This document shows, one piece after another, positions 24,579-35,362 of a stretch of DNA of 49,294 nucleotides. Both the position numbers and the translations under genes were made by a program. Within the stretch, counting starts at the first letter, position 1. Every line of letters starts with the position of its first letter. The notes below the pieces were generated by a model. It did no database searches. It saw nothing but the letters and a program-made list of their open reading frames with translations, and was not told the DNA's origin. Source of the DNA: an uncultured Prevotella sp. (GTDB taxonomy: Bacteria > Bacteroidota > Bacteroidia > Bacteroidales > Bacteroidaceae); NCBI GenBank assembly GCA_905236875.1, contig CAJOQT010000042.1, forward strand, positions 1 through 49,294. Reading direction: 5' to 3'.

Positions 24579-26138
24579 TTAATCTTTGAATTCTGGGTTT
24601 AGTTTACCATGCGGAGTGGTAGATCCGTTACCAGTAGATCCGTTACCAGTAGATCCGTTACCAGAAGATTCGGTACTAGTAGATCCGTTAACAGAAGAGC
24701 CATTATTTCCTTCAATCTTGCTTCTTGGATCTCTTCCTGATGAATTATGCTTGCCATCAGAGATAGTTTGTGCATCAGAAGTGGAGATACGACGTCCACC
24801 GATGGTTGCGCTTCCGCTTGTGTTTGTTCTGCCAGAACCAGTAACTGTCGGTATCCTGTTCTGCTGACGTTGGTCGGGTGACGTTGACTGATGGTGTGAA
24901 TGTCTGTCATCGTAGTCATCATCGTACGCCTGGCTGTTGTGTCTGACAGGAGTCGTGACAGGTGTTTCCGTATTGGTTGGAATAGTTACCTCTGGCTTGT
25001 CATCGCTTTTGCTCAGCACAAAGAACAGAACGGCGACAGCTACACATACACACATAAAGAGAGCGGCCAGAATGCCCCATTTCATCATACTGTTGCTTTT
25101 CTGGGGAGCGGCATACTGCTGCTGTGGTGCTGTGTATTGCTGCTGTGGTGCAGCATACTGCTGTGGGGCTGCTTGGTATTCGGGCTGGTTCACCACCATC
25201 TGTACATCGTCTTCCACCTCGTTAATGGGCTCTTCGTATTCTTGTGTTGGAGCAGCAGGAGGTGGTGGCGGTAGGGGAGCAGTCATGGTTACAGACGACG
25301 GATCGAGTTCAGCCAATAGGATCTTGTTGGCAGCACGGGCATCCTCTTCGTCGTTAAGCAGCAATTCGTCGCCTATCTCGCCTTCCACAGATTCAATGTG
25401 GATGATGTATGCCGAGTGGTTATCGGAGTTGTCAACGGTCTGACCAACCAGTACCTTACGCTTCTGTTCGTCGGTACGGTCGCTCTTGAAAATCTCCATC
25501 AACTCTTGATCGTCCATCTGCTCCAGCATACCATCGGAACAGAGGTAGAAGTAGTCGCCGGGTTTGATGTTGGTGATGTGTACAATGTCGGCCTTGGAGG
25601 GACGCTCTTGATTGGCCATAATGACACGAGTGATGACGTTCTTGTTCTTGGCGGTCTTCAGTTCCTCGTAGGTCATCTCGCCCACCTCGAAGAGGTCGTA
25701 AACCAGCGAGTGGTCGCGTGAGCGATAGAGAATCTCGTTGGTTGAAGGACGCAGGTGATAGACACGGCTGTCGCCGATATGTGCTACTGTGCATCCTCCC
25801 TTATGGAAACAGAGAAAAGTAAGAGTAGTACCCATTTTCTTCTGTCCAGATGTGTCTTGAGCATTGACGGCAGCATAGGCAGCACTCAATGCTTCCTCAA
25901 ACAGTGCATCGTCGAGTGGTTGGTCGGGTGCCAGTCGGCTAAGGATGTAGTTGCTGATGGTCTGGCATACCGTTCCACTGGCCACTTCACCGGATTCGTG
26001 TCCGCCCATACCATCGCAAAGGATGAAAAGACGGTCGTTAGCCGTTGCGGTGTTGATGACGGGGAAGATGGAGTCTTCCTGATTGGGGCGGCTACCCCTT
26101 TCGTGGATTGCTTGTGGTTGGAATATTCTGAATTTCAT
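24579..26138 (-). CDS. PP2C-family protein phosphatase with a membrane anchor
   Basis: A 519-residue protein. The N-terminal 250 residues are a complete PP2C domain with the metal-binding motifs RGSRPNQEDS, LCDGMGGHESGEVASG, AHIGDSRVY, YLCSDGMLEQM and DNSDNHSAY. A Pro/Gln-rich linker leads to a single membrane helix (about 350-372), then a low-complexity Ser/Thr/Asn/Gly tail outside the cytoplasm. It is the natural opponent of the kinase two genes away and should dephosphorylate Ser/Thr on shared targets, such as FHA-binding partners. The C-terminal GNGST repeats come from a 15-bp DNA tandem repeat. Confidence 0.9.
   Translation of the reverse strand: MKFRIFQPQAIHERGSRPNQEDSIFPVINTATANDRLFILCDGMGGHESGEVASGTVCQTISNYILSRLAPDQPLDDALFEEALSAAYAAVNAQDTSGQKKMGTTLTFLCFHKGGCTVAHIGDSRVYHLRPSTNEILYRSRDHSLVYDLFEVGEMTYEELKTAKNKNVITRVIMANQERPSKADIVHITNIKPGDYFYLCSDGMLEQMDDQELMEIFKSDRTDEQKRKVLVGQTVDNSDNHSAYIIHIESVEGEIGDELLLNDEEDARAANKILLAELDPSSVTMTAPLPPPPPAAPTQEYEEPINEVEDDVQMVVNQPEYQAAPQQYAAPQQQYTAPQQQYAAPQKSNSMMKWGILAALFMCVCVAVAVLFFVLSKSDDKPEVTIPTNTETPVTTPVRHNSQAYDDDYDDRHSHHQSTSPDQRQQNRIPTVTGSGRTNTSGSATIGGRRISTSDAQTISDGKHNSSGRDPRSKIEGNNGSSVNGSTSTESSGNGSTGNGSTGNGSTTPHGKLNPEFKD
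24619..24693. repeat. 15-bp tandem repeat in the phosphatase gene
   Basis: Five copies of GTAGATCCGTTACCA, three exact and two diverged, encode the GNGST repeats of the extracytoplasmic tail. The unit is a multiple of three, so copy changes alter only length. Confidence 0.85.
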
Positions 26139-26162
26139 AATTTAGCGTTTTTCTTTATATTG

Positions 26163-27044
26163 TTAGACAGGCATTTCGAAGCGTAGGAGTATGCTTCCCA
26201 TCTTAATTTCAGCACCGTTCTTCACGACGAGCTTGTCGGAAGCGTTCAGCAGGACACCAGCCACGAATGTGGGGTTCTTGTTCTCTCCGTTACTGATAAT
26301 GGGCCTGATAGATCCGTCACCCATTCTCACACACTCTATGATAGCATGGAAACGGCTCATCGTCTTGTCATCAAGGGGTGTCTCAACGAGTACCGTTGCC
26401 TTGGGTGAAGAACTTTTTCTTCCTATCGTGTTCCGTCCGATGCTCAGGGGGTACTTCTTGTTGTTATACACCAGAAAACCAGCAATATTGGGGTCGGCTT
26501 TTATTTGTCCGTTGAGCAGTTCGGTAGCTTCGCTGGCAAAGTTTCCCATGACGGGTGCTGCAACTGGCTGAAATGTTTGTTGCCTCTGCTGCATCTGCTG
26601 TTGCTGCATCTGCTGTTGCTGCATCTGCTGCTGTTGAAGCTGTTGCTGCCGCTGCTGTTGTTGAAGTTGCTGCTGCCTCTGCTGCTGTATGGCGTCACCG
26701 TAGATGGTGTGTCCGTCGTCAGCAGGCTGTCTGTATGCTGGTCGCTGCTGCTGGTATTGCTGTGGCTGATAGGGCTGCTGGTACTGCTGTGGCTGATAGG
26801 GCTGCTGGTATTGCTGCGGCTGTTGGTACTGTTGGTATTGTTGCTGTTGGTATGGCTGTTGTCCTCCAGGCATGCCTGGCTGCATAGGTTGTGCAACGTT
26901 GGCGGGGTTGGGATACTGATGGAATCGCACCATCATCTGAAACCCGCAATTGGGACACTTGATGACCTTTTGCTCAACGTTGAGCTTATTCTTGACGTCA
27001 AGCTCAACGCGGCATTGGGGACAGACTACTCTAACTGTTTCCAT
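26163..27044 (-). CDS. Zinc-ribbon, Gln-rich, FHA-domain protein
   Basis: A 293-residue cytoplasmic protein. The N-terminal zinc ribbon has C8-x-x-C11 and C30-x-x-C33. A long Gln/Pro/Tyr-rich linker follows (repeats such as QQYQQPYQPQQ). The C-terminal 100 residues are an FHA domain: IGRNTIGRKSSS, SRFHAIIE, ISNGENKNPTFV, a phosphothreonine-binding fold. I chose the ATG at 27042-27044 because METVRVVCPQC is a natural start and the upstream extension overlaps the caspase gene junction. It probably reads phosphorylation set by the kinase and PP2C encoded alongside. Confidence 0.88.
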   Translation of the reverse strand: METVRVVCPQCRVELDVKNKLNVEQKVIKCPNCGFQMMVRFHQYPNPANVAQPMQPGMPGGQQPYQQQQYQQYQQPQQYQQPYQPQQYQQPYQPQQYQQQRPAYRQPADDGHTIYGDAIQQQRQQQLQQQQRQQQLQQQQMQQQQMQQQQMQQRQQTFQPVAAPVMGNFASEATELLNGQIKADPNIAGFLVYNNKKYPLSIGRNTIGRKSSSPKATVLVETPLDDKTMSRFHAIIECVRMGDGSIRPIISNGENKNPTFVAGVLLNASDKLVVKNGAEIKMGSILLRFEMPV

Positions 27045-27075
27045 GTTGTAGTAATGTTTATTGAGTTGTTTCGTA

Positions 27076-27819
27076 TTACCAGGTGATGACAGGCATGTTG
27101 TTGTCGAACTTACCCCACATGACGGGGTGCTGCCTGTCGTTGGAGATCTTCTTGACACCCTGACTGACAAAGTTGAAGAGTTCGCGGGCTGTTACGACTT
27201 TGTCCTTGTTAACATCGGCACCACCGCGAAGTCCACGTTGCAGATAGGCGGTGAAGAAGCCGTTCTTCATGCTGCTATTCTCAATCGATGTTTCGTCGGA
27301 GCGTGATGAAAGGAAGAACATTACCTCAGTGTTACGGAGGTTAGCCGGTACGCTGGTGTTATTGTTCTGCAAGCGCTGGTTCCTTCTCATCTTTCCAGCA
27401 TAGCAGGCATCTACGAAGATCATTTTCGAGCGTGCCTTGCTCTTGGCCATGATGTCCTTCACGCTCTGATAGTCGAGCATTCCGTCGTAGCAAACGAGAT
27501 TCCCAGGACTCCCGTGCCCACTGAAAAAGAAGAGTATGGCATCGTTCTTGGAGGCCTTGGCAAACTGTGAACGCAACGAAGCGAGAATGGCTGCGCGTGT
27601 CGCCTGGGAGTTCTGTAGCAGCACGGCGTTGGCGCGTTTGTTTTTCTGAAACACCCACTTGATGGTGGCTGCGTCGTTGGCACAAAGACTGAGGTCCATG
27701 TCGTTGCCAGGATAGTCGGCAATACCTGCTGACACGATGTATATCTTCTTCTGAGCTGATGTTGAGACGAAGCCCAACACCAGCATCAGTAGTGCAAATA
27801 TTAGTGATCTGCGATTCAT
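27076..27819 (-). CDS. Secreted caspase-like peptidase (C14/metacaspase type) with an EF-hand-like loop
   Basis: A 247-residue protein with a signal peptide ending near TSAQ (23), so the mature enzyme is extracytoplasmic. The caspase dyad is clear: H102 in FFFSGHGSPG and C139 in FVDACYAGK, with the usual strand-loop context. Near the C-terminus, D201 to E212 (DVNKDKVVTARE) fits the 12-residue EF-hand loop except for Lys at the usual glycine. Many metacaspases are Ca2+-activated, so calcium control is plausible. It lies between the FHA gene and the two EF-hand membrane protein genes. The substrate is unknown. Confidence 0.85.
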   Translation of the reverse strand: MNRRSLIFALLMLVLGFVSTSAQKKIYIVSAGIADYPGNDMDLSLCANDAATIKWVFQKNKRANAVLLQNSQATRAAILASLRSQFAKASKNDAILFFFSGHGSPGNLVCYDGMLDYQSVKDIMAKSKARSKMIFVDACYAGKMRRNQRLQNNNTSVPANLRNTEVMFFLSSRSDETSIENSSMKNGFFTAYLQRGLRGGADVNKDKVVTARELFNFVSQGVKKISNDRQHPVMWGKFDNNMPVITW

Positions 27820-27838
27820 CGACGTTCTGCTTTTAAAA

Positions 27839-28810
27839 TTATATCAAAACGTCACCGCCAACATCGTTCGTATAGTCGGGTATGACGCTGTCGTCAACAC
27901 CAGGCAGGCTTGCGTCGGTCAGCATGCCGTCGTTGCCGTCCGTAGTGTCAGCTGTCGGAGTGGCTGTTGCTGCACCGTCCATACCGATACCCTGACCAGA
28001 GATGTCCATCATCTCACCGTCATCGAGATCTCCGTTGTTGTTGTTGTCTATAGCTGCTACGTCAAAGATACCGTTCTGATCAACATCGACCATGTAGATG
28101 TCGTGTCCATCGACTGTACCCTGTGCCATTGTTGCGGTAGAACCGTCGGCCAGTGTCACTTCACGAACGCCAACAATCTGTACATCGTCATCGCCGGTGA
28201 TGTCAGTGGTATTGTGGATGCGTACTTCGGGATCGTGATAAACCACATCGGGCTGGTCGTGGTGATGGGGGTGATGGATGGGAGCATTCTGCTCGATAGC
28301 AGGCTGTGAGAGCTGTGCAAACTCGTGACGCTCTGCGGCACTCATGCTGTTCCACTCAGTCTCGTAGTATGTGCCATAGACACCTCCGCGCCATACGAAC
28401 ACACCTCCTGCACCAACTTCTGCACGGGCAGCGGCGAAGGCCTCGTTGAACGACATGGAGTCGCTGACCTCTGCTACCTGCAGGCCATTCTCCATGGTGT
28501 AGTGGCCGTCATCGGCGGGCTCTGGAACTGGCTCCGGAGTGGGTTCTGGAGTGGGCTCCTCATTGTTGGCGAAGTGGTGATAGGCTGCTGTTGCTCCTAC
28601 TGCACCAACGGTGCCGAACAGGATACCAGCTACGCCACCTACTGCTACGCGCTTCCAAGTCTGACCGTCATCGCTGGATACCGGCTGGTAAGCTGGACGT
28701 ATGGGCTGTTGCGGACGTACCTGCTGAGGCTGTGGGTTCTGACGTGGGGGGACATTATTTCTCTGGGCATTACCTTGACCCATTACGATGGTTTCTTCAT
28801 TGTTTGCCAT
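27839..28810 (-). CDS. Glycine-zipper membrane protein with His-rich and EF-hand-like segments (copy A)
   Basis: A 323-residue protein with no signal peptide but one membrane helix (55-77) that is Gly-rich (GGVAGILFGTVGAVGATAA), a glycine-zipper pattern. The N-terminal 50 residues are Pro/Gln-rich and cytoplasmic. Outside are a Pro-Glu-Thr linker, a domain with AAARAEVGAGGVFVWRGG, a His cluster (179-184), and a beta segment starting DPEVR. This ends in Asp-rich loops: DVDQNGIFD and the canonical EF-hand loop D255-E266. It is paralogous to the next gene upstream. The function is unknown; a Ca2+-responsive membrane protein is the best reading. Confidence 0.65.
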   Translation of the reverse strand: MANNEETIVMGQGNAQRNNVPPRQNPQPQQVRPQQPIRPAYQPVSSDDGQTWKRVAVGGVAGILFGTVGAVGATAAYHHFANNEEPTPEPTPEPVPEPADDGHYTMENGLQVAEVSDSMSFNEAFAAARAEVGAGGVFVWRGGVYGTYYETEWNSMSAAERHEFAQLSQPAIEQNAPIHHPHHHDQPDVVYHDPEVRIHNTTDITGDDDVQIVGVREVTLADGSTATMAQGTVDGHDIYMVDVDQNGIFDVAAIDNNNNGDLDDGEMMDISGQGIGMDGAATATPTADTTDGNDGMLTDASLPGVDDSVIPDYTNDVGGDVLI

Positions 28811-28878
28811 AGTTGTATATTTTTTAGTTGTTATTATTAATAATGAATATGTATGATTTTTGGTGGATGACCGGGCTG

Positions 28879-29766
28879 TTATACCAGTGTCAGATCGCTG
28901 ACGTCGCCGTCGTTCACGTAGTCGGGCATGTCTGTGCCGTCGTTGCTGGCAAGGATGAGGTCGTCGTCGGTATCTATTTCGTCGCCGTAACCACCTTCAT
29001 CAATCTCGGGATCGGGGGGAGTGTCCCAGTTGTTGGGGTCGTCGGGGTCGGGATTGTCGCCGTCGGGATCGAACTCGTTGTTGACAACGGTTACGTCGCC
29101 ACCGTCTGTAAGAAGGGGATCTGTGTCATTATCCGGATCGTAGTTGACAGCCTGTGCCAGAGGACTCATCTCGATGCGTACGTCTGCGCCTTCGAATGAG
29201 GTGATCTCGTCCTCGCTGATGCTGCCGTCACTGTTGACGTCGGCAATCATACCGTCTGCCCAACCGTCGAGATCGACATCGACGATGGCTGCCTCCTGGC
29301 CGTTGATGGAAACGGTTGCCACGTCCATCTGACTGCCGTCATCCATTGTGACGCGCTCATAACTCAGTACTCTGACTTCGGGGTCTGTGTCGCCGCCGCC
29401 GCCACCGCCAGTGGTGATGATGCGTCCGCCGCCGTTGTTGCCTGTGATGGTGTCGGGATCGTTGGCGTTAACCACATAGACATCATGAATCTGATGAACA
29501 TGGTGTACATCGTGATGATGATGAGGATGAGGGGGCTCGGGATGGTTGGCAATGGCCACTTCCTGATTCTCCTGCGGATTGAACTGGATGTCGAAGTCTT
29601 CGTGCTCTGGTTCTCCAGAAAGCTGACTGTAAGCATAAGCTCCACCTACTCCGAATACTGCCCCAAAAGCTGTACCGATGGCTGCACCAAGTGCACCGCC
29701 AAGCAGACCATTGTTCTCGTCCTTCTTCGGTGCGGGTCTCATGTTCATGTTGTTCTTTGTTTCCAT
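28879..29766 (-). CDS. Glycine-zipper membrane protein with His-rich and EF-hand-like segments (copy B)
   Basis: A 295-residue paralogue of the neighbouring protein and the first gene of the seven-gene unit, behind a consensus promoter. A Gly/Ala zipper helix (about 22-46, GGALGAAIGTAFGAVFGVGG) is followed by a dense His cluster (80-94), a Gly run, a shared DPEVR segment, and Ca2+-type loops DVDLDGWAD and D176-E187 (DVNSDGSISEDE, a canonical EF-hand loop). The C-terminus is Asp-rich. It lacks the VFVWRGG domain of copy A. The function is unknown. Confidence 0.65.
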   Translation of the reverse strand: METKNNMNMRPAPKKDENNGLLGGALGAAIGTAFGAVFGVGGAYAYSQLSGEPEHEDFDIQFNPQENQEVAIANHPEPPHPHHHHDVHHVHQIHDVYVVNANDPDTITGNNGGGRIITTGGGGGGDTDPEVRVLSYERVTMDDGSQMDVATVSINGQEAAIVDVDLDGWADGMIADVNSDGSISEDEITSFEGADVRIEMSPLAQAVNYDPDNDTDPLLTDGGDVTVVNNEFDPDGDNPDPDDPNNWDTPPDPEIDEGGYGDEIDTDDDLILASNDGTDMPDYVNDGDVSDLTLV

Positions 29767-29807
29767 AATTGCTATTGTTTTTAGGTTTGAAATTAAGTTT
29801 TACGCTG

Positions 29808-29839
29808 CAAAGTTAGCACGAAAATCGTCTGTTTCCAAA
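29808..29839 (-). promoter_or_regulatory. Promoter of the seven-gene signalling unit
   Basis: On the minus strand TTTG (29836-29839), a 20-base spacer and TAACTTTG (29808-29815) match the Bacteroidetes consensus exactly. The gaps between the genes it would transcribe (29766 down to the kinase) are only 19-68 bases. Confidence 0.8.
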
Positions 29840-29918
29840 CATTATTGTTCATTCTCCATGAAAGGTTAGTGTTTCGTGACGAAATGCCTACTTTGCATGA
29901 TTTTTGGTTATGTAGTTT

Positions 29919-30638
29919 TTATTTGATAAATTTGGCCTTGCAATAGGGGCAGTTGTCGTGCATGCGTATGAGCATGTCATAGTCCTGGCTGTACGGCTTT
30001 TTGCAGTTCGGGCAGACATAGTCGTTGCGTAGTCGCTGTTGCAGGGCCTTCTTCTTCTTAGGTGCATTCTGTGAGTCAACCAGCGTGATGATAGCCATCA
30101 GCAACATGACAAGTATGGCAACAACCATCATGACAATGCGGATAGTATTAGCAGGTGAGCCTTCTTCTTGTGGCAGAATGAAACCTATCACCATACCAAC
30201 CATACTGATAGCACCTGTGGTACCCCGGATGGCATTCTTCTTTGCCATACTTGAGGCTATGGCATTTGTTTCTTCCTCGTATCTTGCCCAGATGTATCTG
30301 AGCGGACGGATATCTACCTCAACCGGCGGTTTGGGAATGGTCTTCTCTATCAGTTGCTGGAGTACGTCCCAACTCAATCTGTAGTGCTCGCCGCCCAGCT
30401 CCACGACGTCGCTGGGTGTGACGGTCTTCTTGAAGATGGGATTTCCATTGACATAAGTGTCGTTTTCCATTTTCAGGTTTTCGATGGTGTAAGTGCCGTT
30501 GGGCAGCACTTCGATGCGACAGTGTCTGCGGCTGACGCTTCTAGGTACGCTGTTGTTTGAACCGTAGGGAGTTGTCTTGCTGCCTATGGTAAAGTTCAGC
30601 TGTCCTGTCTGTGCGTTGCGTCCGATAATAATTTCCAT
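29919..30638 (-). CDS. FHA-domain membrane protein with C-terminal zinc ribbon
   Basis: A 239-residue protein. The N-terminal FHA domain shows IIGRNAQ, SVSRRHCRIEV and YVNGNPI, the phosphothreonine-binding layout. Two hydrophobic segments (about 140-160 and 170-195) make a membrane hairpin, so both ends face the cytoplasm. The C-terminus has a CPNC-x19-CPYC zinc ribbon. It lies 42 bases after the LytTR gene and ahead of the next promoter, so the two probably form one unit. It may recruit phosphorylated partners to the membrane. Confidence 0.82.
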   Translation of the reverse strand: MEIIIGRNAQTGQLNFTIGSKTTPYGSNNSVPRSVSRRHCRIEVLPNGTYTIENLKMENDTYVNGNPIFKKTVTPSDVVELGGEHYRLSWDVLQQLIEKTIPKPPVEVDIRPLRYIWARYEEETNAIASSMAKKNAIRGTTGAISMVGMVIGFILPQEEGSPANTIRIVMMVVAILVMLLMAIITLVDSQNAPKKKKALQQRLRNDYVCPNCKKPYSQDYDMLIRMHDNCPYCKAKFIK

Positions 30639-30680
30639 ATTGTATTAATGTGCTTTAATATAATATAAGTAGTTGTAGTC

Positions 30681-33304
<2,624 letters not shown>

Positions 33305-33372
33305 CATACATTTCCTGGCATATTGACGCTGCTATGGGTGTCTCGTGCGAAGTCCTCACCAATCGGTATATC

Positions 33373-33777
33373 TTACAGATACTTTAGCAGTTCCTTGTCG
33401 GCAGCTGTCCACTCCAGCTGCTCCAGTTCCTCACGTCGTAGCCACTTGTAGTCCAAATGCTCGAGCAGCTTGAAGTCGTCTTCGTCGTTACAGCGGCAAA
33501 GATAGGCGGCCAAGTGTGTGACGAAGTCGGGATACTCGTAGTCGAATTCTGCAATCTGCTTACCTACATAGATGTCCCACTTCATTTCCTCATTGATCTC
33601 GCGTAGCAGGGCATCGTGGTCGCATTCTCCTTCATCTACTTTACCGCCAGGAAATTCCCAGTGTTCGGAAATATAGCTGTAGCGACTTCTACAGCGTTTC
33701 ATACAAAGAAAAAGGTCTCCTCTCTGAATGACGGCACATACCACACGTCCTTTCGTTTTAGTCTTTTCCATAAGCAT
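33373..33777 (-). CDS. Nudix hydrolase (MutT-like)
   Basis: A 134-residue Nudix protein. The box GX5EX7REUXEE is present as GGKVDEGECDHDALLREINEE, with Lys/Trp in place of the usual following Gly. FPGGKVDEG and the N-terminal VVCAVIQRGDLFLCMKR are typical of MutT-type enzymes, which cleanse oxidised nucleotides such as 8-oxo-dGTP. I set the start at the ATG at 33775-33777 because the promoter at 33797-33827 rules out the longer frame. It converges with ligA. The exact substrate cannot be told from sequence. Confidence 0.88.
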   Translation of the reverse strand: MLMEKTKTKGRVVCAVIQRGDLFLCMKRCRSRYSYISEHWEFPGGKVDEGECDHDALLREINEEMKWDIYVGKQIAEFDYEYPDFVTHLAAYLCRCNDEDDFKLLEHLDYKWLRREELEQLEWTAADKELLKYL

Positions 33778-33796
33778 TTTCTTAAGAATTCGGGTA

Positions 33797-33827
33797 CAAA
33801 GATAGTAATTAACAGGAATAAAACAAA
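33797..33827 (-). promoter_or_regulatory. Promoter of the Nudix gene
   Basis: On the minus strand TTTG (33824-33827), a 19-base spacer and TATCTTTG (33797-33804) match the consensus. This places the start codon at 33777 or 33771. Confidence 0.75.
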
Positions 33828-33916
33828 ATAATTCCAAGTATATTTAGTTTTGAACATATTAAATAATGGGTTAAAAATTGTGCTCGTGTTTTTATAGGTT
33901 AAAAATCAGGTGTTTA

Positions 33917-33948
33917 TTTGCTCATGTCAGTATTTGTTTGTAACTTTG
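33917..33948 (+). promoter_or_regulatory. Promoter of the mannan locus
   Basis: TTTG (33917-33920), a 20-base spacer and TAACTTTG (33941-33948) match the consensus, with a leader of about 30 bases to the GH5 start. The upstream 80 bases are AT-rich with no other recognised site. Confidence 0.8.
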
Positions 33949-33982
33949 CAGAAACTTAAACAGAAAATAATTCCCAATAACG

Positions 33983-35275
33983 ATGAAAAAACTACTGTTG
34001 CTCATGATGCTGGTGGCACCCTTGATGGCCTGTCAGGAACATAAGCAGGAAGAGACGCAGTTTGTGACTGTCGAAGACGGACACTTTATGCGCTCAGGCA
34101 AACCTTATTATTATGTCGGCACAAACTTCTGGTACGGTGCGATACTCGGTTCGGAAGGACAAGGTGGTAATCGTGAACGACTCTGTCGGGAGCTGGACGA
34201 GATGAAGCGTATGGGTATTGACAACCTGCGCATCCTCGTAGGCAGCGACGGTGAGCGTGGAGTGAAGACCAAGGTGGAGCCGACGTTGCAGGTGAAGCCG
34301 GGTGTCTATAACGATACCATCCTGGCAGGACTCGACTACCTGCTGATGGAGATGAGCAAGCGTGACATGCTGGCTGTGCTCTACCTGAACAACTCATGGG
34401 AATGGAGCGGCGGCTATGGGTTCTATCTGGAACAGGCGGGCGCAGGCAAGCAACCTCGTCCTGACGATGTGGGCTATCCCGCCTTTATGAAAGCCATGAG
34501 CCAGTATGCCGACAACGAGAAGGCACACGAGCTGTTCTACGACTATGTGCGCTTCATCCTCGGACGTACCAACCGCTACACAAATGTGAAGTATGTCGAT
34601 GACCCTGCCATCATGTCGTGGCAGATAGGCAACGAGCCGCGTGCCTTTGACACGGAGAAGTTGCCTGCTTTCGAGAAATGGCTGGCTGAGGCATCCTCGC
34701 TCATCCGCTCACTCGACCAGAACCACCTCATCAGTGTCGGCTCCGAGGGAGCATGGGGCTGTGAGGGCAGCTTCGAGAGTTGGGAACGCATCTGCAGTGA
34801 CCGGAACATTGACTACTGCAATATTCACCTGTGGCCCTACAACTGGGGATGGGCCAAGCCCGACTCGCTCCTTGAGAACCTGCCGCGTGCCTGTGACAAC
34901 ACAAAGGAATATATCGACAAGCATCTGGAAATCTGTGCCCGTCTGAAGAAGCCTCTTGTGATGGAGGAGTTCGGCTATCCGCGTGACGGCTTCAAGTTCG
35001 ACCTCGGCACACCTACGGCAGGACGCGACGGCTATTATAAGTATGTATTCTCGCTGGTGGCTGACAATGCCGAGCAGGGCGGCTACTTCGCAGGATGCAA
35101 CTTTTGGGGTTGGGGCGGTTTTGCACAACCCAGGCACGAACAGTGGCAGGTGGGCGACGACTATACCAACGATCCTGCACAGGAGGCGCAGGGCCTGAAC
35201 AGCGTCTTTGCCAGCGACTCGACGACACTGGCCGTTATTCGTGAACAGGTAGATAGGATGAAGAAAGTGAAATAA
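33983..35275 (+). CDS. GH5-family endo-beta-mannanase lipoprotein
   Basis: A 430-residue lipoprotein (lipobox LMAC, C17). The GH5 fold is shown by YYVGTNFWYG, GIDNLRILVG, the acid/base glutamate E218 in WQIGNEPRAF and the nucleophile E329 in MEEFGYPRDG. This set is typical of the mannanase subfamily GH5_7. It should cut beta-1,4-mannan or glucomannan at the cell surface. It is the first gene of the mannan locus, with an esterase gene and a GH26 gene downstream, so the three probably act together on acetylated mannan. Confidence 0.88.
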   Translation: MKKLLLLMMLVAPLMACQEHKQEETQFVTVEDGHFMRSGKPYYYVGTNFWYGAILGSEGQGGNRERLCRELDEMKRMGIDNLRILVGSDGERGVKTKVEPTLQVKPGVYNDTILAGLDYLLMEMSKRDMLAVLYLNNSWEWSGGYGFYLEQAGAGKQPRPDDVGYPAFMKAMSQYADNEKAHELFYDYVRFILGRTNRYTNVKYVDDPAIMSWQIGNEPRAFDTEKLPAFEKWLAEASSLIRSLDQNHLISVGSEGAWGCEGSFESWERICSDRNIDYCNIHLWPYNWGWAKPDSLLENLPRACDNTKEYIDKHLEICARLKKPLVMEEFGYPRDGFKFDLGTPTAGRDGYYKYVFSLVADNAEQGGYFAGCNFWGWGGFAQPRHEQWQVGDDYTNDPAQEAQGLNSVFASDSTTLAVIREQVDRMKKVK

Positions 35276-35281
35276 TGCATG

Positions 35282-35315
35282 TATCCGACAACAAAGTATT
35301 ATATATTGTCGGATA
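35282..35315. promoter_or_regulatory. Inverted repeat between the GH5 and esterase genes
   Basis: TATCCGACAA (35282-35291) and TTGTCGGATA (35306-35315) form a perfect 10-bp inverted repeat with a 14-base AT-rich centre. It begins six bases after the GH5 stop. A TATCTTTG -7 box follows at 35323-35330. It could be a weak terminator or a regulator binding site; the sequence cannot tell these apart. Confidence 0.5.
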
Positions 35316-35322
35316 TTATGCA

Positions 35323-35330
35323 TATCTTTG
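35323..35330 (+). promoter_or_regulatory. Possible internal promoter -7 box before the esterase gene
   Basis: TATCTTTG is a perfect -7 element 27 bases before the esterase ATG cluster, but no TTTG is found at the right distance upstream. The adjacent inverted repeat may supply regulator contacts instead. Confidence 0.4.
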
Positions 35331-35362
35331 CACCGTCATTTAATTCTAAAACATTTATGCTC

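Noticed and set aside
24619..24693. CRISPR-like direct repeats
   Set aside because: The 15-bp copies are contiguous with no spacers and lie inside the phosphatase frame.
26505..27086. Leu-rich frame that looked like a leucine-repeat protein
   Set aside because: It is the reverse reading of the Gln-rich linker of the FHA protein (CAG repeats read as CTG).
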